From Bathymodiolus brooksi (lineage: Eukaryota; Mollusca; Bivalvia; Mytilida; Modiolidae): a DNA stretch of 64,000 nt. A program made the translations under genes and the position numbers. Shown one piece after another: positions 23,550 to 33,613 of this stretch; the first letter of the stretch is position 1, and each line of letters begins with the position of its first letter. The stretch is taken from contig OY804580.1 in the NCBI GenBank assembly GCA_963680875.1, positions 99,362,000 to 99,425,999 on the forward strand. The letters run 5' to 3'. A model generated the notes under the pieces. It was not told the origin of the DNA and made no database searches. It saw only the letters and a program-made list of their open reading frames with translations.

Positions 23550-23583
23550 GAAATGTACTGATGTGTTTTAATTTATTTTTCAG
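23550..23583 (+). promoter_or_regulatory. Splice acceptor of the coiled-coil exon
   Basis: GTGTTTTAATTTATTTTTCAG is a good pyrimidine-rich tract followed by AG at 23582-23583. The open frame runs back exactly to this AG, and there is no in-frame ATG at the exon's start. Confidence 0.75.
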
Positions 23584-25202
23584 TGTTATTCCGAGAAAAC
23601 AAACGACTAGCAAACAAGCTAACAAAGGATGAACTAAGGTCTTTGAAAACATACATTAATGATCGACTTATTCAAGAAAATCAGCAACTCATTTTTGAAT
23701 ATACCGCTCTCCAATCTTCCCACAATGCAAGTCTGGGAGAACTACGACAGACGGTGGAAACGTTACAGAAAGAACTCTCGTTTAAAAACGAGATTATTCA
23801 TAATTACAAATCGAGTGATGAAAACTTATCATCAGTTTACAAGAAGCGTGGCGATAGGCTTGAAAAAAGACATTCTGTTTTGCTGGAAGATCACGAAGCA
23901 AATAGAGAAACTGTCAAATTATTCGAACTAAGAGCAAATAACTTGCAAAATGAGCTGGAAGACTACCAGCAAAAAGTGGAAGAACAAGCAAAGGTAATAG
24001 AAGATAGTGAAGAAGCAATAAAACGTCTTCAAGAATCCCAGGATAATGTAATTAACAGTGAAAAGTTAGCAAAAGATTTACTGAAAGTCAAGCTAGCAGG
24101 GGATGATAAAGAGAGAGAATTTCAGAGGCTTAAACGACAGAATGAAGAACTCTCACAGCAAATTGGAAGGTGCAAAATAAAATGTGAAAGTGTGCAACAG
24201 AAAATGGAGAAAATGCAGGAAGATTTTCAAAATCAAACGAAAGATTTTAGATCAAAATGTGAAAGTGTCGCACAACTCCAATATCAGATTGACTTAGAAA
24301 AGAAGAAAACGTCAGATTTGCAAAAAGAATTACATGTTCTGCAGGAAGATATAGGAATATCAAGAAATAATCAGAGCGAACCAAATTCAATAAGGAGTAA
24401 TCGTGATTTCTCAAGCTACAAAGCGGAATCAATGAGGTCCCAAATCCAGTTTTTAGAAGGAAGAGTGAAATTAGTTGAGGAGAGGTTGTCGTTATACAGA
24501 ACCTCTGTACGAGATGCTACTAAGGAGGTAGGAATCATATCTAAAGATTGTAAACGTCTAGAACAACTAGTAGACCGTCTTGTCGTTCACGAATCGACAG
24601 AAATAGAAAAAATGCTTTTAGAGCTTAGAGAAAGTACAGAAACGAGAAGGTGCGTTCTGGAGGAGTTTATTGATGACGTATATAAGCAGGCTCCTGCTAT
24701 TATCTCACGAGATGCTGTTGAAATTCGCGTTGAGGTTACAACACTGAAGAAACAGGCCGAGGTCGGGAAATTGAACGATATTATAATGCGATGTTCAAGA
24801 TTATTTCCCAGAATCGAGGCGTGCGAGAAAGCTCAATTCGGCAATACCGACAAAATCGCTAACAGACAATGGAAAGAAAGTGCTACTCCACCAAGACATG
24901 TTGCGAAACCAAGGAAGTCCATAGACCATACTAATACGACATTCTCTGGATTGCCAATGAAACCCCCAGTCGTACCATTACTCTTACGATCAAAAACACA
25001 AAATGGGTATTTACCTCCGTGGAAAAGGAAACATTCTGTTTCAATGGATAGTGTGCTGGTATCCCCAACTTTGATTGATTTATCAGTGAGTCCTTCACCT
25101 TCACCCCGACCGACGATCGATACACGTGCAAGGACATTTTTCCCACCAGGTCGGCCGTTGTCGGCTTTTTCCAATTCGTCCATAGGAAAGCAAAGTCAGT
25201 GA
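23584..25202 (+). CDS. Terminal exon of a long coiled-coil protein, function unknown
   Basis: The only host gene piece with an uninterrupted long frame: ~538 codons from the splice acceptor to TGA at 25200-25202. It enters with two bases of a split codon and the first full codons read LFRENKRLANKLTKDELRSL. Residues ~1-265 and ~285-400 are highly charged heptad-rich helix (for example LQNELEDYQQKVEEQAKVIE and LKRQNEELSQQIGRCK), predicted long parallel coiled coil. The last ~120 residues are low-complexity, basic and rich in Pro and Ser (LPMKPPVVPLLL, SVSPSPSPRPTIDTRARTFF), likely disordered with phosphorylation or SH3-type sites. No signal peptide or membrane segment. It looks like a cytoskeletal or centrosomal scaffold, but that is inference from composition and I recognise no family. 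Upstream exons are not identified in the window. The minus-strand frames opposite it are shadows. Confidence 0.85.
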
Positions 25203-25435
25203 CACACAATAATACATACAATTATGTTTATCAATCCACAAAACTGTTACTATATATTGGTATATTATATTACTCAACTATAGTTTTAATGTTTCTATAT
25301 TCGCTACTCTCTTTTTATAAGTGGGTATGGCTATACATTAAAAAATTATATTTTTTGGTAAAGAAAAAAAAAGAGGATTACTGCACAGGTTCTAGGCCGT
25401 AACGTATACCTACTTGTTTTCAGCTCTTTATAAAA
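25203..25435 (+). other. 3' untranslated region candidate of the coiled-coil gene
   Basis: AT-rich with a variant polyadenylation signal ATTAAA at 25337-25342, followed by an A-rich run. Canonical AATAAA occurs later (near 25573 and 25616). Which is used cannot be told from sequence. Confidence 0.4.
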
Positions 25436-25439
25436 ACGT

Positions 25440-25560
25440 AGACATCAAATTTAGTGCGCACTACGCATTTATGGAATAACTTCCATCAGGTACGTTTCTG
25501 GAATAACTTCCATCAGGTACGCTCAAAATCGAGTGATTGGAAAACATATAATATAAAGGT
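25440..25560 (-). repeat. Dispersed motif E with internal doublet
   Basis: The minus strand reads ACCTGATGGAAGTTATTCCA twice in tandem, then TAGTGCGCACTAAATTTGAT and GTCTACGTTTTTATAAA. Confidence 0.75.
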
Positions 25561-25676
25561 TTGGGAGCAAAATAAAACGGATAGCAAACTATAAGCTACA
25601 AAAGAAGGCAAATAGTAAATAAAAAAATATATCCTTGATGACGATATTTAAAATTTTATCTGACAAACAACCAGTC

Positions 25677-25895
25677 AATCATGTGGTTAGATTCTTATTT
25701 CTAATTGAACAGAGAATTATTATACGACGAAGATACAAATTCATTAAGAATAGAACTGGAAATGATCTTCCCCTTTTTCTTGTATTATATGATAACTTCA
25801 TAAACTTAAAAATTCGTATACATTATAGATGGTTTTATATTCAGATCGAGTTGTTGGGTATATCGTAATAAATAATTAAAATAAGGCAATATATT
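25677..25895 (+). repeat. ~220-bp unit, copy 1 of 3
   Basis: AATCATGTGGTTAGATTCTT, GACGAAGATACAAATTCATT and TATGATAACTTCATAAACTT recur in copy 2 (26157). The unit contains a short open frame that is not kept in the other copies. Confidence 0.85.
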
Positions 25896-25904
25896 ATGAG
25901 TAAG

Positions 25905-26154
25905 TGGTCGTGATCGCATTGTAGCTGGATTTATTACCGGTGCAATCAGTGTCTATCACCACAAAGTTGCGAGTTCGAACTCCGTTCATGGCGAGGTGTG
26001 CTCGATATAACATTATGTGATAAAGTTTGTCAGTGACTTGCGGTAGGTCGTTGGTTTTCTCTGGGTACTCCGGTTTCCTCCTCCAATAAAACTGACCGTC
26101 ACGATATAACTGAAATATTGTTGAAAGTGGCGTTAAAAACCATGACCCTAACCC
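25905..26154 (+). mobile_element. SINE family A between repeat copies 1 and 2
   Basis: Head GGTCGTGATCGCATTGTAGC, box B GAGTTCGAACTCC, body GGTTTTCTCTGGGTACTCCG and tail ATTGTTGAAAGTGGCGTTAA, ending ACCCTAACCC. It lies exactly between two copies of the ~220-bp unit. Confidence 0.9.
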
Positions 26155-26156
26155 AC

Positions 26157-26371
26157 AATCATGTGGTTAAATTCTTATTTCTAACAAAACAGAAAATTAT
26201 AATAAGACGAAGATACAAATTCATTAAGAATAGAACTGGAAACGTCTTTTCTTTCTTTCTTGTATGATATGATAACTTCATAAGCTTAAAAAGACGTATT
26301 CATCATAGATGGTTTTCCATTATGAATGAGTTGTTGGATATATCATAAAAAATGATTAAATGAAGACAATA
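26157..26371 (+). repeat. ~220-bp unit, copy 2 of 3
   Basis: Starts AATCATGTGGTTAAATTCTT one or two bases after the SINE and ends AAGACAATA just before a MITE. Confidence 0.85.
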
Positions 26372-26554
26372 TACAGTCAAACCGGCCTTATGTGACCTTT
26401 CAATTGAATATTGAACTGTGGTCAAATAAGACAGGTGGTCACTATATACAGGTTTATTTAATATAGAATGCACTTTGAAGGGAAATTAAAATTAAAGTCA
26501 CATAATACAAGTTATTGCTTAATAGAGGTGGTCACTAAAGCAGGTTTGATTGTA
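26372..26554. mobile_element. MITE, 183 bp, TA-flanked
   Basis: The left end is TACAGTCAAACC and the right end is GGTTTGATTGTA (one mismatch). Subterminal GTGACC and GGTCAC also mirror. Ends in TA, consistent with the TA target of Tc1/mariner-type transposases. No coding capacity. Confidence 0.75.
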
Positions 26555-26557
26555 GTG

Positions 26558-26868
26558 AGTGGTTGATTGTTGTTTAACGTCAAATGAGCAAGTGATCACG
26601 TTACAGTTGATGAGATGATGACGATATCCACTTTGTACTAGATCAACATACTAAAATAACAGTCCACGGTTAGACATGTCGTTCCACTCGGACACATTAT
26701 TCTTATACCGAACCAAGCAGTATCAGCTCTTTCTCTTCTATGCTGCGTGCTTAGCGGAGGAGCAACAAATACCAATTTTATAGTTTTTGGCTTGAGCTGA
26801 TCAGGGCTCTAACTTTCGATCTACCTCACTCGAGACGGGCACGCTAACCATTACACCACTGATGATGT
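26558..26868 (-). mobile_element. SINE family B, minus strand
   Basis: On the minus strand: CATCAGTGGTGTAATGGTTA (box A), a degraded box B, then GCTTAGCACGCAGCATAG, TCCGAGTGGAACGACATGTC, and TTTGACGTTAAACAACAATC at the 3' end. Confidence 0.8.
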
Positions 26869-26872
26869 TATA

Positions 26873-27003
26873 TCAGACGAAGATACAACCGGAAACGCCT
26901 TCTTCTCTTTCTCTTGTATTATAACCCGATAAACTTGATAGTGTGGTATACATTATAGATGGATTAGCATTATACTCCACATGTTGGCTATATCGTATTA
27001 AAA
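26873..27003 (+). repeat. ~220-bp unit, copy 3 of 3 (partial)
   Basis: CAGACGAAGATACAACCGGA, CTCTTGTATTATAACCCGAT, TATACATTATAGATGGATTA and GTTGGCTATATCGTA align in order with copies 1 and 2. Confidence 0.75.
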
Positions 27004-27236
27004 AAACAAAACAAAAAAACAAAAAAATCTCCACACTGTCAGAACAGTTCACAATCCAATAGAAAAATCATAGAAAGAGGTGCAATCGATACCCCTAACA
27101 CAAATACACGAACGGTCACTTTCCTGACTTGGTACAGGACTTCAATTAACACGACGCCGGATTAAGCTAGTTTTATCCACCCAAACCTCTCCTCTTAGTG
27201 AAATGATGCGGTGGTGCAAGTATTTTCACGTGTGAG
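27004..27236 (+). repeat. A-rich run then dispersed repeat F
   Basis: 27085-27225 carries CCCCTAACACAAATACACGA, TTTCCTGACTTGGTACAGGA, GCCGGATTAAGCTAGTTTTA and CCAAACCTCTCCTCTTAGTG. Related text is at 8475 and (the first part only) at 29400. I associate it with a dispersed mussel repeat from memory, unverified. Confidence 0.5.
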
Positions 27237-27637
27237 TAAAATACCAACCATCACATATAACATGGCGAACATCGTTATTATAAAATACCAACCATCACAT
27301 ATAACATGGCGAACATCGTTATTATAAAATACCAACCATCACATATAACATGGCGAACATCGTTATTATAAAATACCAACCATCACATATAACATGGCGA
27401 ACATCGTTATTATAAAATACCAACCATCACATATAACATGGCGAACATCGTTATTATAAAATACCAACCATCACATATAACATGGCGAACATCGTTATTA
27501 TAAAATACCAACCATCACATATAACATGGCGAACATCGTTATTATAAAATATCAACCATCACATATAACATGGCGACCATCGTTATTATAAAATACCAAC
27601 CATCACATATAATCGGGCGAACATCGTTATTATAAAG
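27237..27637. repeat. 44-bp tandem array, ~9 copies
   Basis: The unit is AAAATACCAACCATCACATA, TAACATGGCGAACATCGTTA, TTAT. The first seven copies are essentially identical; the last two have point changes (AAATATCAACC, GGCGACCATC, TAATCGGGCG). It is an amplified internal piece of the surrounding F-type repeat. Confidence 0.96.
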
Positions 27638-27965
27638 AACGCTATAATCTTGAACATTATACATTATATATTTCATCTAAATAAACACAAAACAGTAAAC
27701 AAATACAAAAGTCATGGGATAAAAACAGCCAAAAACAAGATAGACCAGACACATCGGAGAGGAAAACAAATAACAACACATTACCAAAATACCTAAAGAT
27801 CGAACTCTCATGATTGACAAAAAGGACAGAGGTAGTTTCAGGCATTGTCAATTCATTATTATTCATTGCGTGTCAAATTTCGTGCATTCCGGTGGTCGCA
27901 TTATACCACAAAATTAAGCATTCGACGAATATGTGTCATCATGTATAGTTCACTATCCTGAAGGA
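27638..27965. other. Non-coding remainder of repeat F neighbourhood
   Basis: AAAGAACGCTATAATCTTGA follows the array as in the related text at 9025. Otherwise no feature; the minus-strand short frame has no motif. Confidence 0.4.
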
Positions 27966-28170
27966 TGTCGTTACATAGAAGAGTTGGAAGACACCAAAGG
28001 GGTACCGAGAATTCGTAATTCGAAGGACAAACAACAAAATGGCTGAAAGAAAAAGGACAAAATGACAAACAACCATCTATAAAACATTACACATAAAACT
28101 AAAGATCGAGTAACACGAACCCCACTAAAAACCGGGTTGAACTCAGGTGCTCCGGAACGGTTTGTGTACG
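27966..28170 (+). repeat. Dispersed repeat C, best-preserved plus copy
   Basis: AAGACACCAAAGGGGTACCG, ACAAACAACAAAATGGCTGA, AACTAAAGATCGAGTAACAC, GAACCCCACTAAAAACCG and AACTCAGGTGCTCCGGAACG, in that order. Used here as the C reference. Confidence 0.85.
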
Positions 28171-28500
28171 TAATTCACATGTAACTACAACAATCATGAC
28201 AGACATCGTGAAAGATAATTTATGCTGCCAATGGAGAAGTCAGTCACATTCACCGGCGCATGTGCGAATGAGATTATACCATCGATAAATCGCTCGTTTG
28301 TCTACAAAGCGAAAGAAGGACGTTATGTTAGAATTTAAATTAAATACTCTATACTCTATTTACATCAGACATAACTCAATCGTAACCTCTCGTCTATTCT
28401 CTATCGGGTTTTTCTTTTAAAGTCATATTTTGTCATCCCTATTTTTATTGGTTTATATAAATTTCATCAAGATATATAATATGTCTTTAATGGGATTGAT
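28171..28500. other. No recognised feature
   Basis: No motif or meaningful frame. Confidence 0.4.
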
Positions 28501-28763
28501 GGGCCGTTGTATTCATGATCGTATGGTAGTTGGATTTACAACTACCTATGCAATCAGTGCCCATCACTACTAAAGTTGTGAATTAGAATCCCGCTCATGG
28601 CGAGGTGTACTCGATACAACATAATGTGATAAAGTCTATCAGTGACTTGTAGCAGGTCGCTGGTTTTTTTCCCGATACTACGGTTTCCCCCACCAATAAA
28701 ACTGACCATCACGATATAGCTGAAATATTGTTGAAAGTGGCGGAAAACACTATAACCCTAACC
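28501..28763 (+). mobile_element. SINE family A, full length
   Basis: Head GATCGTATGGTAGTTGGATT (box A), CAACTACCTATGCAATCAGT, mutated box B (GAATTAGAATCCC), body and tail ATTGTTGAAAGTGGCG, ending ATAACCCTAACC. The consensus-like head makes it a useful family reference; the box B mutation predicts no transcription. Confidence 0.92.
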
Positions 28764-29458
28764 TTATTCGGATTGAAATTGTCTAATAATTCGTGATAAC
28801 GGCCAGCAATTTCATGCCAACTAATTTAAACACATATAAAATATCCACTTCAATAATTCATTATCTTCTCGACAGTGCCAAACCATTGTCGAGAACAATC
28901 ATAGTGATAATATTATGAAACAGAACACTTTATTTTTATTAATGTTTTCGTTTCGCACGATTTCTTTCGGTTGTTAACATGATATTTTGAATAAAAAGCT
29001 ATAAAAGCAAACACGTAATTGTCCAGAACAATGTCATGTTTTACTGACAGTATTTTGCTTAGTCATAACAGATACGTGAGATAAGACGCCCCACTTCATT
29101 TCTAGAACGAATCAAAACATCAAATTGTCATTTGCCTGATTAATGTGTTCCATAATTATGCGATGATGATATGTTTAACGATATTTTATCTGCCTTGATA
29201 ACGGAAGTCGATTTATATTGTTCACTGAGAACATAATTGTTTTTCAAGATAAGTTTGCATTGTTGCTTGTCTGTATGTCTTGTTAATAGAGCAATCTTTC
29301 AAATCTGTTTTGTCTTTATTTCAACGACTTATCAATAAATTAAAAAGCAAAACATACCACACTGTAGGAAAAAAATCCAAATCCAATCGATAAATCGTAG
29401 GAACTGAGGTAAAATCGATACCCTTAGCACAAATATGCACATCTCACATTCGAACTGC
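28764..29458. other. AT-rich, no gene; F-like words near 29350-29450
   Basis: 29385-29440 (CAATCGATAAATCGTAG, AAAATCGATACCCTTAGCAC) resembles 27055-27110. No coding evidence. Confidence 0.4.
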
Positions 29459-29769
29459 ATCAGTGGTGTAATGGTTAGCGTGCTCTCCTCGAATTCGAGA
29501 TAACATGTGTTCGAGCCCCGCTCGCTCGAACCAAAGACTATAAAATTGTCATTTGTGGCTTCACTGCTAAGCACGCGGCGTTAGGGAGAAAGGGCAAAGA
29601 CTGATTGGCACGGAATCACAAGTATGTATCCGAGTGGTGCGACATGTCTATCCTCCGACTATTGTTTCAGTGAGTAAAAATCCAATTGAATATTAACTTG
29701 TTCTCGCCATGATATAGCTGACACAAATTGATAAGTTGGTGTTAAACAACAATCACTCATTCACTCACT
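29459..29769 (+). mobile_element. SINE family B, full length
   Basis: Box A region CAGTGGTGTAATGGTTAGCG, box B TGTTCGAGCCC at 29509-29519, body ACCAAAGACTATAAAATTGT, GGGCAAAGACTGATTGGC and CATGTCTATCCTCCGACTAT, tail TCTCGCCATGATATAGCTGA, TTAAACAACAATCACTCATT, ending in CACTCAC. The tail's core resembles that of family A although heads and bodies differ. Confidence 0.88.
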
Positions 29770-29854
29770 GTTATGACGTTGTGGCATTTTGTTTTTCATT
29801 TTATGACCTAGATCTCATTTTTGTAACTACATGCCTTCTATTAGTATGGTTGAC

Positions 29855-30110
29855 ATAAAGTTTGAAGATAACAAAGGTTGGTAATCAGAAACCGAGAATC
29901 GATGAAGGACAGACAACTCAATGGCCAAAAGAAAAAGAGAAAAAGACAAACGAAGATCAACAAAACACTACACAGAAAACTGAGCATTAAACAACAAGAA
30001 CTCCACTACGATTCGGGAGAACTCATGTTCTCCGGAAGGGTAAGAAGTAACTTCCGTCATGATATAGCCGGAACATTGCTCTCTTGACGTTAAACAACAA
30101 TCACTCAATC
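29855..30110 (+). repeat. Repeat C fused to a family-B SINE tail
   Basis: 29858-30045 is a C copy (TTTGAAGATAACAAAGG, CAATGGCCAAAAGAAAAAGA, GTTCTCCGGAAGGGTAAGAA). It passes directly at ~30047 into CTTCCGTCATGATATAGCCG and GACGTTAAACAACAATCACT, the 3' end of family B. The short plus-strand frame is fortuitous. Confidence 0.75.
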
Positions 30111-30764
30111 ACGATTTATATGTCGGCGAATGTTATGATAGACAATTAGCAATAAAGGATGTGAATGTAGCTTTTATTGCATTTCATAGTCACTGTAGGG
30201 ACTTAATAATGATAATAAATGAGCATACCTCATACACTTAAATGAGTGTGATACGACCCCTAGCCTGCAGCTAAGTGGTACTCTTGACTTCTGTCGATAT
30301 TGTCTTGATCAGATATAAGTCAGTGCATGGATTTATCGACAAGACAAAAAATATATCGAACCGCAGACTATCGTCCTCCGTTGATATGATTTCATCTGGT
30401 TGATAAATCCAGTTACTGACCAGGACAATAATTGAATATTTTTACTTATTGATTTTCAAAGCATAATTCTATCGGTTAAGATTCTATCAGGTGACATTCT
30501 ATTGATTCTGATATTGAGTGATAAATAATCATATTGACTCGGTCTTACTTTTACTCTACTGTGCTTTACTGAGTCTTTTGTGTCGAGTAAAACTCATGTT
30601 GACTTTCACTGTCCTATTATATAATCAAATAATTAGTACTTTGTATCGGTCAATATGAATTTTAAGGACATTAGAAACCAATATTGACCTCGGTTGTCGC
30701 TCTCGTTAATGATTTCTGAGGTTCATAAAAACTCATGTCGATCTCTAGAAAAACACTAAAATAA
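30111..30764. other. No recognised feature
   Basis: Mixed composition without repeats or frames of note. Confidence 0.4.
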
Positions 30765-30767
30765 AAC

Positions 30768-30840
30768 CGTAGACGTCAAATTTAGTGCGCACGTCATGTT
30801 TCTGGAATAACTTTCATCCGGTAAGCTCAAGGTTTACACC
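30768..30840 (-). repeat. Dispersed motif E, minus copy
   Basis: The minus strand reads GAGCTTACCGGATGAAAGTT, ATTCCAGAAACATGACGTGC, GCACTAAATTTGACGTCTAC. Confidence 0.7.
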
Positions 30841-30942
30841 GCATGCACTTTGCAAGGGAATTGTATATGTATCCATTGAGTAACAGAAATTGACAGCACA
30901 GAGTGACGGACACAGGACTCACTTTATATCCTCATAGGGTTA

Positions 30943-31163
30943 TACATATCAGTGCCTATCCCCCAACCATTAATGTTGTGAGTCCGAACCCCGTTCATGG
31001 CAAGGAGTACTCGATACAACATTATGTAATAAAGTTTGTCAGTGACTTGCGACAGGCCGGTTGTTTTTATCCTGGTACTCCGGTTTCCTCCACCAATAAA
31101 ACTGATCGCCACGATAAAACTAAAATATGGTTGAAAGTGGCGTTAGACACCATAAACCAACCA
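30943..31163 (+). mobile_element. SINE family A lacking the box A end
   Basis: Begins in the head at ATATCAGTGCCTATCCCCCA, has box B GAGTCCGAACCCC, and continues to GTTGAAAGTGGCGTTAGACA. 5' truncated. Confidence 0.85.
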
Positions 31164-31494
31164 TATTCAAATGTTCAAAAACAAACAAATACACTGAATA
31201 ATATTGGTGCTGAAATCAACACCTAATGTGATGTGTGAACGATATTGTCATTAGTTTTGTTAAATATCAATAAAACATGAAAAATGCGTCATATTTTGTA
31301 TATTCTTGCAAATCATATTGATTTTTTGTCTCCAAAGACGTTTTTAGTTTCCATAGAAACGAAAGTTTATCACAATTAACACATTATAAAGACGACATAA
31401 TAACGATTGTACGAAACATTGAATGAATCAATCAGAAATGTAGTTTTTCGGAAATAACGTTATATTACTGTTTTGTCTACCACAAAGTTTACCT
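31164..31494. other. No recognised feature
   Basis: AT-rich. Confidence 0.4.
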
Positions 31495-31575
31495 GATCTT
31501 TGAGCGTACCTGATGAAGGTTGTTCTAGAACCTGATCATGCGCACTAAATCATATATCTACGTTTTCATTACAAT
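31495..31575 (+). repeat. Dispersed motif E, plus copy
   Basis: GAGCGTACCTGATGAAGGTT, GTTCTAGAACCTGATCATGC, GCACTAAATCATATATCTAC. Confidence 0.7.
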
Positions 31576-31914
31576 TCTTTTATGTTTGCAATTTGTTTCA
31601 ACGTTGTTTTACTCATACCAAGCTTACATCGAAAGTGCATAATTACAGAATCAAAGCCACCAATTAATTGAAACAAAGAGATCAAAGATATACAATAATC
31701 CCCAATCAATAATTGTAATGATTAAATCAACAAATATTAATTTCAATTAAGCATTTCAAACAATATACAAATGTACTTAATACCGGTAATTGCTTGAAAA
31801 TAACTCATTTTCCAAAAGCTCATATTTTTTCTTTAAATTAATACTTTTCTATATCATTACTTCTTTATTTTAAATTAAAATGTGCATTATGTTCATTAAA
31901 ATATTGTTTAATTA

Positions 31915-32012
31915 TCGGCGCGAACGGACCCACTTTTAGGGCGAACAGATCCACATTTAGGGCGAACGGAAACAGGGCAAATGTGTAGTTAGGGCGAACG
32001 GACCCGAAACCC
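31915..32012 (+). repeat. Irregular repeat of GGGCGAACGGACC
   Basis: The word (G/C)GCGAACGGACCC or a close variant recurs four times with 20-30-bp spacing (near 31918, 31940, 31962 and 31991). Non-coding. Confidence 0.65.
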
Positions 32013-32107
32013 TGATGAATGTTATTTCAGAAACACGTCGTGCGAACATAGATTCGATATTTGCTACAATAAATAGTAATGGATTCATATATCTTTATCA
32101 ATAACCA

Positions 32108-32160
32108 GGTTCTCAGTTCGGATTTACGGCTTCTGATTACCCCTTTGGTATCTTTTTCTA
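32108..32160 (-). repeat. Repeat C terminal fragment
   Basis: GGATTTACGGCTTCTGATTA and CCCCTTTGGTATC are the reverse complement of the C start. Confidence 0.65.
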
Positions 32161-32234
32161 ACACAAAGCAGGGATTTCTTTAGTAGACTGTCTACTATAC
32201 AAATCCTTGCACCAAGCGAGCTATTTCTCAGCAT

Positions 32235-32690
32235 TATTATAGCAAGATATTTTCTGAAGAGATGATGACTTCTTTGTACTAGACCAACATGCTGGGCTAA
32301 ATTTGAATATTGCAAAATCAATGCAGCAACAGCTTGAGTTCGCAGTTCCATTCGGACACACTGTCCTGATTCTGATACACTAATTTTTCCTCTCACTCAT
32401 TACTGCTGCATGCTCAAGGGAGAAGCAACAAATTCCAATTTCATAGTCTGTGGTTTGACCTGAACGGGACTAGCACCCACGATCTACCGCACTCTCGGAG
32501 AACGGGACTAGCACCCACGATCTACCGCACTCTCGGAGAACGGGACTAGCACCCACGATCTACCGTACTCTCGGAGAACAGGACTAGCACCCACGATCTA
32601 CCGCACTCTCGGAGAACGGGACTAGCGCCCACGATCTACCACACTCTCGGAGAGCACACAAACCATCACACCACCCAATGTGGTTGTGAG
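32235..32690 (-). mobile_element. SINE family B, minus strand, with amplified box-B segment
   Basis: Minus-strand B copy: head ATGGTTTGTGTGCTCTCCGA, then the box-B region repeated, then AGACTATGAAATTGGAATTT, GCTTCTCCCTTGAGCATGCA, ATCAGGACAGTGTGTCCGAA and AGCATGTTGGTCTAGTACAA. The tRNA-like part contains the five-copy array described separately. Confidence 0.8.
32463..32652 (-). repeat. 38-bp tandem repeat x5 inside the SINE B head
   Basis: Exact 38-bp period; five units, at most two differences each. In SINE orientation each unit reads CTCCGAGAGTGCGGTAGATC, GTGGGTGCTAGTCCCGTT. This spans the end of the tRNA-like anticodon side and the box B analogue (GTGGGTGCTAGTCCC in place of GTGGGTTCGATTCCC in the 47388 copy). 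Confidence 0.97.
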
Positions 32691-32707
32691 GAGGACGTTG
32701 TAGACAC

Positions 32708-32950
32708 ATAACAATGGTAGTTGGATTAATATATTATATATCTACCTCTGTAATCGGTGGCTTTCATCCACTCAGAAGAGTTTGAATATAACAAAGTGGT
32801 AATCAGAATCTGTAAATCGAATGATATGTACAGACAACACAATGACCATAAAAAAGAGACAAAAGGACAAACAATGACCTTCAAAACACTACACGGAAAA
32901 CTAAAGATCGAGCAACACGAACCCCACTAAAAACTGGGGGTGAATTCCAG
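32708..32950 (+). mobile_element. Second SINE A head joined to repeat C
   Basis: Box A region CAATGGTAGTTGGATTAATA and CCTCTGTAATCGGTGG are followed from 32774 by AGAAGAGTTTGAATATAACA (start of repeat C), which continues to GAGCAACACGAACCCCACTA. The junction lies at the same family-A position and the same first C bases as at 21060/21061. Confidence 0.8.
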
Positions 32951-33139
32951 AAAGGTTAATAGTTCCTGTTTCACTAATGACACCCGTCATGTTACTCTAG
33001 TTACACACCCGGTGATACGTCATGAATGAGGAAAGGATCGGGAATTGATTACGACAAGTGGAACATATCCGTGGTCATTTGTGACACAGATATTCTGTAA
33101 CGGTTTGCGAGTCAGATTTACACCATAAACTTCATTGAT

Positions 33140-33265
33140 TCTTTTTTTCAATGATTTACGACATGTCACGTTTTCTCCAAGTAATTCAGAATCCTCCACC
33201 AACAAAACTGACCACCATAATATAACTGAAATGTTGTTGAAGTGATGTTAAACATCCACAACATA
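33140..33265 (+). mobile_element. SINE family A 3' portion
   Basis: TTACGACATGTCACGTTTTC, CAGAATCCTCCACCAACAAA and ATATAACTGAAATGTTGTTG match the A body and tail. It may be the downstream part of the chimera at 32708, ~190 bp away. Confidence 0.6.
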
Positions 33266-33383
33266 ATATCATTAACACATGGTGTTGGCAATTATGACTT
33301 TTTCAAACATACAACAGTTTCAGGTTAAATCAACTTGGTACTTTCTGAAATTTTCAAACTATGCTCCCCATTATTCCCTATGG

Positions 33384-33613
33384 TTTATGGTGTTTAATTC
33401 CACTTTCAACAATATTTTCAGTTATATTGGTGGAGGAAACCGGAGAAAACCACTGACATGTCGCAAGTCACTGACAAACTGTATCACATAATGTTGTATC
33501 GAGTAGACCTCACAATGAACAGGGTTCGAACTCACAACTTTAGTGATGATAAGCACTGATTACACAGGTAGTTGTAAATCCAACTACCATAAGGTCACGA
33601 CCACGACAGCCCT
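33384..33613 (-). mobile_element. SINE family A, full length, minus strand
   Basis: On the minus strand: GGGCTGTCGTGGTCGTGACC, box A TGGTAGTTGG, box B GAGTTCGAACCC, body, then TTGTTGAAAGTGGAATTAAA. Box B matches the consensus. Confidence 0.9.

Noticed and set aside
24833..25221. Minus-strand frames opposite the end of the coiled-coil exon
   Set aside because: Shadows of the plus-strand coding sequence; no start context or motif.
30903..31226. A 107-codon open frame, and similar ones at 253-441 and 33940-34134
   Set aside because: All lie inside SINE A copies on either strand, with no conserved frame among copies.
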